Of a stretch of DNA of 60,000 bases, positions 24,701 to 36,382 are shown one piece after another. The stretch is from Nematostella vectensis (lineage: Eukaryota; Cnidaria; Anthozoa; Actiniaria; Edwardsiidae). The stretch covers positions 10,056,050-10,116,049 of the forward strand of contig NC_064044.1 of assembly GCF_932526225.1 (NCBI RefSeq), in the 5' to 3' direction. Position numbers and translations under genes: made by a program. The stretch's first letter is position 1; every line of letters begins with the position of its first letter. Below the pieces are notes generated by a model, which worked only from the letters and a program-made list of their open reading frames with translations, made no database searches and was not told the origin of the DNA.

Positions 24701-27524
24701 ATGGTAAAAATAATGTAGAACACTAAACAAATGTCTCCTGTCTAATCCAGACAATTGAAGAGACGACTTAATAGTACACCTGCACAAAATGTCAAACTTA
24801 ATTCTGTGACCGTTTGGAGATTAAAAGCAGTACTTATTAGCTTTCTACTTTTATTTTATTTTCAATGCTTTGAGAAAAAAGGAGCTGGCAAAAACCAGAA
24901 AACAGCTGGCTACCGCTTGCAGCCGGCTGCTATTTTGAACCCTGGATTATAATTGCAACATTGAGCCTGGGGATGGGAGTAGCATTCCATTTTATAGCGG
25001 AACCTCAAAAACAATATACCCATAGTGTGATTTTAATTTCCGAATAAAATAAGCAGCCATTTAATACCCATTTTAATAATAATCAGTGATTAAATCAGAT
25101 GTTTATTTCTGCTCAGTAGCCTACCTTGTAAAGATTACTTGAAATTACTCCTAAAACTAATATATATTTGTTTAGTTTGAAATAAACGTCCCATGTTTTA
25201 TTCAAGACTACTTCCAGTCCAAAACTGCTTTGGATGTAAAAGTTACAAAACTGGCAAATTTGCTGTTACTTTCAGAATTCTTAGGTTTTCAAACATCCAT
25301 TGACATATATTTTATTTGTCTATTAAGCAGATTTTGTTAAATGTTGAAAAAACTAGTTTATGTATTTCCAGAACAAAATGGTGGGCAAATCAATATTCCT
25401 TATTAATCAGAAAATCTCTATGCTAAAATTGGTAGCTTTAGCAATTCAGGGTAAAAAACTTCATATATCGACAATTCTATTTTTACCACAGAATTGCAAT
25501 TACACTACACGACAAAAGGAGATTTGCACTGAAAGATCATGTGACTGTTTGGGTGGCAAACTAGCACACACTCCTAGGCTTTTAGTGGCAAAATAACAGC
25601 AACAAAAAGCAACTTATTAGTGCTTACAAATAGAGCCAGAGTAATTGTTTTTTTTTTATCTGAAATTGTCTATTTCATTTAAAGATTTTATCCTTTTTAG
25701 CGTTCTCCAGCATGAAGGGCAAAGTCAGTTCTGTGTATATTTTGGCTTGCATTTGCCACCCAAAAGGTCACATAATGCACATAACTACAAAAAATGCAGT
25801 GAAATACAGTATAGAGGTATTTTTTGTGGAATTATTGAAAACTACACTGGCAAAAACAGGTCAATGGTGTTAAACTGTATGTTGCAGGAAGAGAAAATAA
25901 TCAGAAATTGTAAACAGAACTTACCAGTTTGTTCACACCTCTGAACACTAAGGGCCCAGGAGTTGACAAGCTTTTTACACAAGGTTGACTTCCCAACACC
26001 TGGTTCCCCCTCAAGAAGCACCCTTTTCGACATACGCTTTTTTGTTTTTGACTTAAACAAGTCATTAATCTTTACATTCTCACTGATGGTAGGTTCTTTA
26101 AACAGCTTTTTCAGGGTGAACATGGGGTCTGACTCAATCCATGGCAGAGGAGTGATGTCTGTGGTACCCCCAGTTGAGTATTCCTCTATGAGGAAATCTA
26201 CCCACTTCTTGATGGCTGCAATAGATAAGGTGTTTCAAGCCTGTGATCAGTATTTTCAATCATTATCTCTATCTTTATCATCCAGGTCTTTTAAAAAGTG
26301 CCCCAAAGGTGTGCTGTGGGCCTGAACTTATGGTTTGTGGGTGTGTCTGGCGAGGGGGTGCCAACTTATATGGAAGAAATGAAAAAAAAAGTATTAACAC
26401 ACAGCTGCAGTTTTTAAAAATCCTTGATTTGAATAGGTGCTTTTCTAATATTTTGCAGCATAGAAGGGGTGCTAATTGGAAGTGACACACTACAAAGAGC
26501 ATTTATGGTAAGTATATTAGGTGATTTTTAATCCACAAAATATTCATAGAGTTAATGGTTCACCTTCTTCTTGCTTGACCAATTCTTCATGTTCAGCTGC
26601 TGCCTTGTCTCTTTCAGCGTCCTTTTTAATTGCCTGGATTCCTTTTTGTAAGTTCTGGAAATGCTGGCCAACATCTTGGAAACCCTTGGCAACATTCTGC
26701 TCAATATCCTGTGCTTTCTCATGAACGCTCTGGACATTCTGACCAGCTTTTTGGAAACCCTTGGCAACATTCTGGTCAATATCCTGTACTTTCTTATCTA
26801 CGCTCTGGACTTGCTGGCCAACATCTTTGAAACCCTTGGCAACATTCTGGTCAATATCCTGAACTTTCTCATCTACTTTCTGGACATGCTGGCCAACATC
26901 TTGCACTGAACTTTGAACTTTGCTCACTTCCTGCAGTATGTCGACATCAGATTCTCTCCAGTCCTTTAGCAATCTTACATAGGCTGTCTCACCTGGGCGT
27001 GTTTTCAGATCATGGATATAACTTGCGCTGACACCAAGTGCAACTAATGCGTCAGAGATCTCCTTCCAGTATTTCTCAAACTGAGCATCATCAATGGATG
27101 CATGAGTGGCATGTGCATAGAGATTGTTTCTGTAGTACTTGATTCTCGCAAGGTGTGCTTCTGGTGATGTGTCACCTGCAGCTGGAAGTGCATCCCATCC
27201 GGTTATAGGAGGAGTCAGTCCACAGATGTTTCTCAGAAGAATGAAGAGAAGGGTTACGTCAAAGTCATGTGACGTGGGTGGGGGGGAGCCATGCTTGGGG
27301 TACAGCGTGTTCCACTGGGTGTTGTTGATAACTGGCTTCCTCCCTCTTGGTGGCCTCCACAGGTTATGGAGAACTCCATGGTTTACAGGATCATTCAAGA
27401 CAGTAGTCAGGTTTGAAGGAGGGTGGATGGAGTCAAACTTCTTTCGCAGTCCGGAACTCCCACCATCAACAAGCAATCGACAGAGCTTTAAAAAGTTCTC
27501 TTCATGTTTTTCAGCAGAGGACAT
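15751..27524 (-). CDS. NOD-like receptor: HEPN/coiled-coil/NACHT/LRR, multi-exon
   Basis: Exon 1 (27524-26564, ATG at 27524) encodes a HEPN domain of the DZIP3-like type found in cnidarian NLRs, with Rx5H at R132 and H138 (RNNLYAH). About three and a half 25-residue coiled-coil repeats (DVGQ.V..VD.KVQDIDQNVAKGF) follow. Exon 2 (26215-25925) carries Walker A GEPGVGKST. The last exon (18242-15751) carries Walker B VALVIDGYDEL, the sensor-like FILMTSR, the winged-helix motif SFLHKSLQDYLAAL, and degenerate NOD-type LRRs to the stop. Both flanking introns are phase 1, so exons 1, 2 and the last join in frame. The intron between exon 2 and the last exon splits NACHT between Walker A and Walker B and holds four 45-bp candidate microexons. 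Expected role: cytosolic sensing through LRRs, nucleotide-driven oligomerisation, and HEPN (possible RNase) output. An upstream 5'-UTR intron is possible (acceptor near 27535). Confidence 0.85.
19453..19497 (-). CDS. Candidate NLR microexon, array unit 1
   Basis: 45 bp flanked on the minus strand by a TTTTTTAG acceptor and a GTATTT donor. In phase 1 it reads DDSSSGEEGPCFSST without a stop and leaves the frame unchanged, so it can be spliced between NLR exon 2 and the last exon. Use is inferred, not shown. Confidence 0.55.
20900..20944 (-). CDS. Candidate NLR microexon, array unit 2
   Basis: Same 45-bp sequence, splice sites and phase as the copy at 19453-19497. The acceptor sits behind TTCTTTTTTAG. 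Confidence 0.55.
22356..22400 (-). CDS. Candidate NLR microexon, array unit 3
   Basis: Third copy, unchanged in sequence and with both splice sites intact. Confidence 0.55.
23826..23870 (-). CDS. Candidate NLR microexon, array unit 4
   Basis: Fourth copy, nearest to the Walker A exon. Sequence and splice sites are unchanged. Confidence 0.55.
24594..25924. other. NLR intron between array and Walker A exon
   Basis: AT-rich sequence without a recognisable repeat or gene. Short open frames here (for example 25360-25596 +) show no domain and no coding bias I can see. Confidence 0.5.
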
Positions 27525-27545
27525 TTCAAGGACCTACAAATAGGA

Positions 27546-28597
27546 AAAAGAAACTGATGGTCAATACTTTGGAAATAACAATTGGAAATTTGTTCTTTAT
27601 CGAGTAAGGTGAGCAGATTAGATATACATTTAGGCTTGAGAATTGTTCTTTGTATAGTATGCTAATGATATCAAATCAGACTGGAAGCAAGCCTCGCGAA
27701 CTCAAACTCTGGATGGATACAGAAACCAGTTTGAATTCGAATATTCGAATATAAAATGATGGAAATTCAAGGAATATAGAGCTTACTTCGAAAAAAACAA
27801 AAGGGAATTCGAGTAATCCAAGCTCGAGTTAGCGGTTGTAGTATTATGCAAATGCTATAAGTTTTATGCTTGATTGATCGGCTAGATTGATCTAAACTAC
27901 CGATGAAACTCATTAAAACCAGCAAAATATGACTCTTAAAAGAATCAAAGTCAGAAAAAAAAAAATGAAAGAGTATGACAAATCGATTGCTACTTTGTCC
28001 AAGAGCAGTTAAATGATGTAAAGTATTACGGAGTTGCCTTAATCGAATGATTTGTTGCTCGGACATCTAGCTGGAACAGGAAATAAGTTTATAAATCAGC
28101 AAAGGATTGTTATTGTAAATAGTTTCGTCAAAGATTTTGCTGTAAACAGATTTGTAAATAGCTTTTATTTATTTTGTTTCTGTTGAGGGCCATGCGTACA
28201 TTATCATTGTGATATTAAGTGAATCCCTCATTAAAAAAAGGCATCTAGAAGCTGTGTTTGCCGTTGTGGCTGGCTTGAAATGAATCAAAGGCATTGGAAT
28301 GCATCAAAGCAAAGAAAACCCTCACAATCCATGATTAGGTACCTAACAAACTATCTGATATAAAAATAATTCTTCGAGATGGAGGGATTTACCTGTTAAA
28401 GTCGATTTTGCGCGTCCAACCCTCACATCTTTCTTCCTTCCCTCACATCGTCTTACGAAACTGAAAGTGCAATCTCGTGACTTCTGTACATACGGGATAT
28501 CTGGTGGCTATTTTGGGTATCTTATAGGGCCCCCGCCCCAGTCTCGTACCCAGACGCCGCGCGATGCATGACGGTCAGGATGCGGTTTCGGGACGAT
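27546..28597. promoter_or_regulatory. Region upstream of the NLR gene (probable promoter side)
   Basis: An intron acceptor-like TTTGTAG just before the NLR start suggests a non-coding first exon further upstream. I cannot place a TATA box or a start site with confidence. No gene is seen. The right end becomes GC-rich next to the Harbinger insertion. Confidence 0.3.
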
Positions 28598-28770
28598 ATT
28601 AGGGACTTTAAGAAACGAAAACGCAGCGACGTGGAAAACCCAAGGACCGTCGGAGGCATGGAGCGAGGACCGCGTCTCAAACGCGGGAAACTTGAAGTTT
28701 AGATGCAACAGGCGACGCGCCCGCTACTCTACTTGTCAACAAAAAGCTGCTTTTCCGGTAGCTTCAAAAA

Positions 28771-30077
28771 ATGTCAAAAAACTCGTTTAAAGCTGTACAA
28801 GAATCTTTGCTCTTCTCCCTGGAAGAACGAATTATAGACAAAGAGGAATTTGCTGTCCTTTTCGAAGAATACACGCCGAAAAACCTGCCTTTTTGCCACT
28901 GGGACTACGAAGAATTTTGTCTGGAAAATAAAGATCCCGCTGAGTGCAAGGCCGACTTTAGATTTGAAAAGAGAGATATTCCTTTGCTCGTAGATGCTTT
29001 ACAAATGCCTGATACGTTTACATGTGCTAACGGCACGGTTTGTGATGCAACAGAAGGGCTGTGTGTCGTGCTGAAGCGGTTTGCTTATCCTTGCAGATTG
29101 TCAGACATGATTTCCATATTCGGTAGATCAGTGCCAGAGCTCAGCATGATTTGCAATGAAGTGACTGAATGGATCTACAATGCTCACCACCACCGTATAA
29201 CAGAGTGGAACAACTTTATCCTGTCCCCCAATTCATTGCAAACATATGCTGATGCAATTCACAACAAAGGTGCAGCCTTGGATAATTGCTTTGGCTTTGT
29301 AGATGGGACAGTTCGCCCAATAACAAGACCAGGATTGAATCAGAGAGTTGTTTACAACGGACACAAGCGTGTACACGCTCTCAAATACCAGTCTGTTGCA
29401 TTGTCCAATGGGCTCATCGGCCAACTATTTGGACCAGTAGGTGAGATATTTATCCGTATGTTTTATCAGTGAATGGTATATCAAGTTTAGAAAAAAACAC
29501 AGCACGAAAAACAAAGAACCCACCCACTCCCTTTTTACAACAACTTTGGAAGGGGTGGATACAGTGGGGTGTTTGATGTCCAATCCTCTGTTTTTAGAGG
29601 GTAAAGGGTGAATGATGCATTCATAAGTATGCAGTTTACTAATGTTAACTTTTCTTTTTTTTAGAGGGGAGGATGCATGATGCAAGAATGTTGGCAGTCT
29701 CAGGATTGTACGACAGCTTGGCACAACATGCTTTTTCTCCAGCTGGTCAAGAAATGTGCATCTATGGGGATCCAGCATACCCCCTACACAACCATCTGCA
29801 AGCACTTTTTAGAATGGGTGTACTCAATGGGCCAAGGCAAGACTTCAACGAATCCATGAGTACAGTCCGTATTTCAGTTGAATGGCCTTTTGCTGACATT
29901 ATAAACTATTTCAAATTTCTTGACTTCAAGAAAAATCTCAAGATTGGACTCAGTCATGTTGGAAAGATGTACATGGTCTGTGCCCTTCTGAGAAATGGCT
30001 TAACATGCCTTTACTCCAACACAACCTCTGAATATTTTGGACTTGATCCTCCTACACTGGTTGACTATTTCAACTAA
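28771..30077 (+). CDS. Harbinger transposase (HARBI1-like DDE nuclease), two exons
   Basis: Exons 28771-29440 and 29665-30077 join in phase 1 across a GT-AG intron into 360 residues, about the size of HARBI1-family proteins. The catalytic triad is visible: Asp in FGFVDGTVRPI, Asp in YGDPAYPL and Glu in SVEWPFADI. The N-terminal half has the usual LLVDAL/GLCVVLKRFAYPCRL helix-turn-helix-like region. It would cut and paste the surrounding element in the nucleus with the Myb-like partner, which in known Harbinger systems carries the transposase into the nucleus and binds the ends. The protein has no stop or frame break, so catalysis may be retained. The ATG at 28771 gives the family N-terminus. 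Confidence 0.92.
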
Positions 30078-30647
30078 AGAAAATAAACAATCAAATTGAG
30101 TTTGTATAATGCAGGTAGTACAGTGACAAACTATTTAAACAAGTGATGGGTGGGGCAACAAAACAACACAACAAAAATGTGCACATCACTTTTATAATGG
30201 TGCATATGTAATTGTTAACAGTGAAAAATAGAAACATTTGCTGTAAAATATATTATGTTTTATACAAAATGTATTTAAAGATATATAATCTTGTATGATA
30301 ATAAAAATTTTAACTATTGTTTTTAAATAAAAATAACATTTTTGTACAAATCAAGCACAAATAGACACTATACTGTACAGTAGTTCCGCGCGCATAAGAA
30401 CCTGAATTTTTCAATTTAGCCTAAATAGTTTTTTTTATAATTCAAGGAAATTTAAGCTACCAAGGTTTCTCAAAATAGGTTCTTGTATCTTGATATTTGA
30501 CTCAGATGAATAAATTAAATTTGCAAAAAATATGTCTAAATATCACCTTCTCATACAGTGCATTTATTGTAAAACAGGTTCAACTATGCTCTTGTAAAAT
30601 TTAAAAACTGGAAAGTATACAGTTTCTTCATGTCATATATCAAATAC

Positions 30648-32122
30648 TTATTTGTTCAACATTTTCCCCATCACTCCTATGAACTGTTGCATCATGAGCA
30701 TTTGTTGCTGCTGGAGTTGTTGCTGCTGTTGTTGTTGTTGTTGTTGTTGTTGCTGTACCATAGCTTGCACCATTTCTGTATTCTTTTGCTGCAATTGTAG
30801 TTGTTGTTGTTGCATTTCCTTTTTCATGTTGAGCTCCTTTTCTCTAAGTTCACTGTTTTTGTCAGCTCTCTCTTTCAAAAACTCAATTGCATCTCCTCCC
30901 TTCCTTCTTTGTCGCTTAGGTTTTACATCCACATCACCCTCTCTGAAATCTCTCTTCTTTGTCTGTGACAGCCTTTCCATAGCTGTCAGTCTGACATCCT
31001 CAGCTTTGGCTTTATCAGCCTTTTCTTTCGCCTGACGCTGACTATCCTCTGGTACTGTAGTTTCTTCCAGTTCAATAATCTGTTCGATCAATTGGTCCAG
31101 CTCACTGGGCTCATCTGGGCGATACCTGATGCCCTCTCCTCGGCCCTCATCTGCTTTTTGTACTTCTTAATCAAGTTTCCCAAGTGGTCCCTTACTGCTC
31201 TTGAGTCCACATTAAACCTTGGAGTGTCACACTTATTTAGAGTGTCAGCAAGGCTTTTCCACGCTTCCGTTCTCCCAGTTGAAGATTTTTTGAACTGGAA
31301 GGGGTTGGTAAACAGGACTTCCCTACAGTACATTATGTTGTGGGAGGTCGACCAGTACATGATCACATTGCTGTGTAAAAAAAATTGTTATTGCAACATG
31401 CACACCATTATATCCCGGATAGAATGTTTAAATATTGAATAAAAAGCCCTACAGCGAACTTGTGTGACTTTCCAAACACAATCAAATATGACTGAGAAAA
31501 ATGAAAACAAAGTTTGCAAGACAATAAAGATAGATCTAAATACATAATTAAGCTTTTAATTAATGTGGGCCATGATGGTAAGATTTTTATAATTAAATAA
31601 AAGCAAAATAAAGTGTAAACTTTTTTGTCCAAGCTATCAGTGTTGCACATGAGTGTTGACAACATGGATGCTTGAACCTTTTTTTACAGACATGTAAGAG
31701 ATTATCCATGTGTATTACTTATAAGTAATACATTACAAGACCAATGTATTCCATTTGTATGAAAATGAAATTATTGACAAATTGAATCAAGGTAAAACAA
31801 CAAAATCAGAACCCAAAACATCAGTACATTCACGTATAAATAGAAGTTATTTTCCGATAAAATTATTCTAATAAACCCGATAAAAAATTTACTTTACTTA
31901 AGTTAATTAAACTTTAAAATATCTTACTTATAAAAAAGGATGGCTTTTCAAATGGGTATTTTACGCTCCGTTATGTAATAAGCTAAACAGTATAGCCTAC
32001 GTTATTTAGAAATCCACGAGAAGTTATGACAGAAGAACGTAGAAAATACACTATAGATTCAAAGATAATGAGATGACATACTTTAAAGGTTTGTCCTTTG
32101 CATCTCGCACGTTTGATGCCAT
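30648..32122 (-). pseudogene. Myb/SANT-like partner protein of the Harbinger element, frameshifted
   Basis: Exon 1 is 32122-32082 (41 bp, begins MASNVRD) and joins in phase 2 to exon 2 from 31370. Exon 2 encodes a trihelix/Myb-like domain (EAWKSLADTLN...VDSRAVRDHLGNLIKKYKKQM) and then continues in another frame from about 31118 with a DEPSELDQLIEQIIELEE segment, a basic stretch (KPKRQRRKGG) that could be a nuclear signal, and a poly-Q coiled coil near 30700-30760. One missing base near 31110-31120 explains the frame change. Whether it is a real lesion or a read error decides if the element is autonomous. Confidence 0.78.
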
Positions 32123-32437
32123 GGTTGAACACACCTGCTAAGAACAAAACGTTCATTTTTAATCAAAAATCGATTCCCTTGACTTCTGTAAAACCTCTAC
32201 CTCTAGAAAAAGCAATAAACTTCACATACATAATGAAAAAATATTTGGAATACGCTTCCTTTCTATTAAAAGTATCGCTGAATACTTACGTTTTCTACAG
32301 CACTTCAAAACTCGATTCGTCGCGTTCCCGCCAAGAAGAGAGAACTTCATGCGCATGCGCTGTTGGGCAAAATGTGAAAAAAACACTTCCGGTCGCGTCT
32401 TAGACCCGCCGCGTTCTCGGTTCTTAAAGTCCCTATT

Positions 32438-33170
32438 TTCGTTTCGTAAAACCCAAGACGGCGGACGACACTGGTGAGCTCGATACATCATTTCATAAAA
32501 TGAATTTGGATGGTCTGAGTGTTCTGGCACTCATTTCAACTCATACCGCTCTGGTTGGATTGTATTTATCACAAATATACACTTTCAGATATATAATTCG
32601 AGCACATACTGTCTTTATGTTCCCTAGAAGAAGCTCAATAGCGAGGAAGTCACTATTCGCACATGACCTTACGCCGAATTCCAAACTCCAGGAAAGTATT
32701 TAGGCTATTTCTGCAGTTGTCATGTGCACATGGAATTTTACAGGCAAGAAATGCAGTATGTATAGGTCCTTCTTCGTCTGTGAAAATTCGTAACATTTTT
32801 GCTCGCCGGTTTAGTCTCCGGCATCTTGGATCTGTAATCTGCCAGTCGTTATTTTTTTTTTCCGTTCTCGCTACAGGATTCCTGTGGATGTCCACGCAAC
32901 AGCAGATAACGACTGGGTACGAGTCTGCCCCCGCCCCCGAATGGTCTTTTATGCGAGCACTTGCGAGCACTCCGTTTTTTATGCGAGACCGAGCATTTTT
33001 TGGCGGAAAAAATTGCACAAGGATGCGAGCACGGCGGAAAAATTGCGCACGGCGGAAAAAAAATGCACGAGCATGCGAGCACGGCGAAAAAAATTGCGCG
33101 GGCATTAGCCGAAAATATATATAAGACTGATTTTTTATGTCCGTCCAGCCATCCGTTTGTCTGTCTGTAA
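32438..33170. other. Spacer between two DNA transposons
   Basis: From about 32940 to 33110 there is a low-complexity run of GCGAGCAC, GGCGGAAAAAATTGC and related motifs. Open frames on both strands (for example 32663-33124 +) follow this repetition and resemble nothing known. No gene call. Confidence 0.4.
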
Positions 33171-36100
33171 TTAAGGCGGGGGTCTACCTGAACTCATAGC
33201 AAATTGAGTGGTGTTGCAAAAAAAATCACAACTGTCAAAGTTTTCATCATAACTATAGCAAACCATATATCATTGGAAAGGTTATGAGATGACGATTCTG
33301 ATTTTATATTTTATTCCGTGAAATATGACAATGTAATTTGATACCAGGCTTTCAAAAAGACACATGTTGAGTAAGGAGAGTTTTTATTTAAGAAAAAATA
33401 ACTCCTTGCAGATTGAATGGAATTTCGATTTTTCTTCATTGTACTATTGCTAGAACACTAATAATTAAAATGAGTTGAGGAAATTTTGGAATTCCAAAAA
33501 ATAAGCCAATAGAAGTCATTTAAATTTGCATAATAGGAAAATTGACTTCATCAGTCCATAACTTTCTTTTAAAAAATTAAAGAGGAAATCCCTCAACTCA
33601 TTTTAATCACCTCAGTTATATCTATCAATGCTGAAAGTTTGAGGTCAATTGAACAAATTCTTGAAGAGATATCTTTTCTTGAAGCCCGAAAAGCAAAAAT
33701 TCGGGAAAATGCCTTTAAAGTTGACAATAATCACAAAAACGCTGTTTCTTATCATATAAGCAATGTTCTTGAAAATATTTTAGCTAAAATGCTCCAGACT
33801 CGTAAGTAACACCCTCAGCACTCCTTAGAGCCTCCTCCCTGCGTACTCTGCGCATCTGGGTGGCCTGTCTTTTCTTCTTTGCCTTTTCAGACACTTGCCT
33901 GTCTGCTTTCTGCACCCGCTTTCTGATCCCTGCTTTGTATGGCTGCCAGCAGGAATCAAAAGACTCTCCATCACTTTCTCCCTACTAGCAGCCCCCCCAT
34001 GAAAATGGCAGACAGCAGATGCTGCTGCAAATCGCACCACCTTTGGGCCATGGTGCTTGTGTTTTGGGCATCGGGCCCAAACCAACGAATTAATACATTC
34101 GTTAGGGTTCTGTGTCTTTCCACGAACACATCTCTTCAGTAAATCAGTCTCACTCAAGCTCATGTATACTGGCCGCAGTACCTCTAGAAAAACCTCAGGT
34201 AAGCAGTCTGCTGAGTCGTAACTGGAGGTACCGGTGGCTTCGTCCTGTTGGAACTTACACCAGGAATTTGCCCCTTTTGGGCAGTAGCGATGCTGTTTTT
34301 GAAGATCTGGCACCCCAATATTGTGGTGTAGAGATGCAATTATATTCTTTTTCATCGCATATACTGCCACATCAATGTCTCTTTCTGTGGGATTGGTATC
34401 TTGCACAGTGTTCTGGCGAATTGCCAGACCATACTCCTTTTGGAGTTTTTTTTATCTTGGCCTCTGTGAGGCGGCCACGGCCACCAATCGTATGGCCATC
34501 ATCTAGCTTCCCTTTTCTCCTACTCTTCAACTGGAGCAACCGCTTTCCCATCCTTTTTTGCACGTGCCCCACACAGTCTAATTTTTCCACCCTACATTCA
34601 TCGTAAATGTCTTGGACAGAGTTGTGTGATTTACTGTCCCCATCGCAAATCATCCACTTGTACCTGATGTTGTAGCGTTCCATGGATCTACTCCAGAGCA
34701 CAACAGCACCCTCTGCCTCCATGGCAGGAGAACTTCCAACAAAGTTTATGTCACATGCACCTGAAGCCACATGTTCTAGTATCCAATCCTCAAACTTTCC
34801 ATCATCAGAAATTTTGCCTCTGTTTATGGTACATGTCTGGCATTGTTTGGAGAGGACATGGTAGTCTAGGACCTCTCCAGTGTCTATAGAAATAGCAAAA
34901 ACCACTCCAGTGAGTGATGTGAAGCCTCTCTTGGCCCAGGTTCCATCAAAACTGACAGCCACGTCAAGAAGCTCAAACTCCTTGCCATCATCTCCCATCA
35001 GCTTCTGACGCAGTCTTTTTGCGGCCGAACACATTTCACGTCTTCCCTCCTCTTCCTGAGCATTGACAATTATGTCCAATTGTTTGTAATATGCTGCTTT
35101 GCTAACGCATGGCATATTCATGACTCTGCAAAATGAAGCAAGTCCCTCATATCCATTTCCACTTTCCAGGGAGTGGTACACTACTCGCCGGTTGACATCG
35201 AAAGACTTGCCTCTTTGGTGGATTTGACTTGATGTTGTCAGAGTTTCAGTTTCATGACAGGAACTGCACTTAACCTCGAAAGAGGATTTCAGCCCTGCCC
35301 TTGCTGAAGTAGTTTCTTTTATTTCAAGTTTACCTGCAATAAAACAAACACTTAGAATCGCTAGCTAATGAATCAGCCATTGATTCAAACAGAATAATTG
35401 TTACTTATAATATGAGTCTTACAGTCCCGCTGAGTTCAAGAAATCATAAGGTCACGTATTCTGTGTATATAGTAATTTCCAAATCTGAGACCAATCATAT
35501 AAACTAAATCACTATATTGAGTTTATCAGCGAAAACAAAATGATGTTATTTTTCAAAATACTCACCTTCTTCGCATCTATGAACATCGGAAAGATATGAA
35601 GAGAGGCATCCCAAGTCCACGACTCGATATTCGCAGGCTTCAGCATCATCACCAGATACCTCCTCGTGGTCTGAGTCAAATTTTGAAAGGCTTTGATCGT
35701 CCGAAGAAAACTCTCCGTCAAAGCTTTCATTGTAGCCATGGTCGCTAAGCTTCTTTCTAGAAGCACTTGCTGGAGCTTGTTCACTGTGATCTGGAGTATA
35801 ATCTGCCGATCGAGAGTGTGAGGGTCCTGGTTCTTCGACGAGGCCACGAGTTGTTTGAGAGCTTTCATCTCTGTCTGAGCGGTTCAGCTCCTGTTTTTGC
35901 TTGCCGTAAAACACGCGTTTTCTTTTCTTTCGGTACGTCGAAGAGTCTTTTTCTCCGACCATTATTTTTCAAGGTCTTTTAAAGAGTTGATATGAGTTGT
36001 ATATAGCTTTGAGGATCGCGGTTCGATAAGTTTAGAAGTTTTGCTGGATTTTGCACATATATATCCCATAATAGTTGTGTATTTTGCTGTCAACCGCTGG

Positions 36101-36378
36101 ACAGTTGTTTCAAGAGAGATTTGAGGAGATTTGTATGGCGATTGGGCCCCATTGGAGTAGAAAAAATGCGCCGAATTCAAAAGAAACAGTAATCGTTGCC
36201 ATGGCAACGTGATCTTCAAACTTGACACAACTTTTTAAAAGCGCTCGGGCTTATCGAAAAAGAGTCAGGACAGTTGTAAGACAACATTGAATTGATAAAG
36301 GAATAGCCGAATATGATATTTATCGAAAAAAATTTTTTTTGATGTCTGTAGTGAGTTTCAGGTAGACCCCCGCCTTAA
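33171..36378 (-). mobile_element. Kolobok/Mutator-like DNA transposon with perfect TIRs
   Basis: Perfect inverted ends of 22 bases: TTAAGGCGGGGGTCTACCTG plus AA at 33171 and the reverse complement ending at 36378. If TTAA is the target duplication (33171-33174 and 36375-36378) the inner TIR is 18 bp and the element fits Kolobok, which targets TTAA. If TTAA belongs to the TIR, GTAA on both sides would be a 4-bp duplication. The interior encodes a two-exon transposase on the minus strand with one frameshift. Confidence 0.85.
33825..35962 (-). pseudogene. Kolobok/Mutator-like DDE transposase, frameshifted
   Basis: Exon 1 is 35962-35566 (MVGEKDSSTYRKKRKR..., basic then acidic). Exon 2 is 35333-33825 after a GT-AG intron. 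Exon 2 has a CSSC zinc-type pair, the FDVNRRVVYHSLE...GLASFCRVMNMP block, LDVAVSFDGTWAKRG with the first catalytic Asp, a central MICDGDSKS with the second, and NPNECINSLVWARCP with the Glu. These blocks are typical of the cnidarian transposase family often annotated as 'Mutator-like transposase domain'. The frame changes between about 34425 and 34375, so the Glu lies in a different frame from the two Asp residues. The product is presumably inactive unless this is a sequence error. Confidence 0.82.
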
Positions 36379-36382
36379 GTAA

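Larger units (their letters stand above)
28601..32434 (+). mobile_element. Harbinger (PIF/Harbinger) DNA transposon, apparently complete
   Basis: Terminal inverted repeats start AGGGACTTTAAGAA at 28601 and end with its reverse complement at 32434. They match at about 25 of 28 bases. ATT on both sides (28598-28600 and 32435-32437) is a 3-bp target duplication, the length typical of this superfamily. The interior carries the two expected genes in convergent orientation: a DDE transposase (+) and a Myb/SANT-like partner (-). The transposase is intact and the partner carries one apparent frameshift. Confidence 0.88.

Noticed and set aside
32663-33124. 153-codon plus-strand open frame with Arg/Cys-rich composition
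   Set aside because: It follows a low-complexity GCGAGCAC/GGCGGAAAAA repeat and is open on both strands; no domain.
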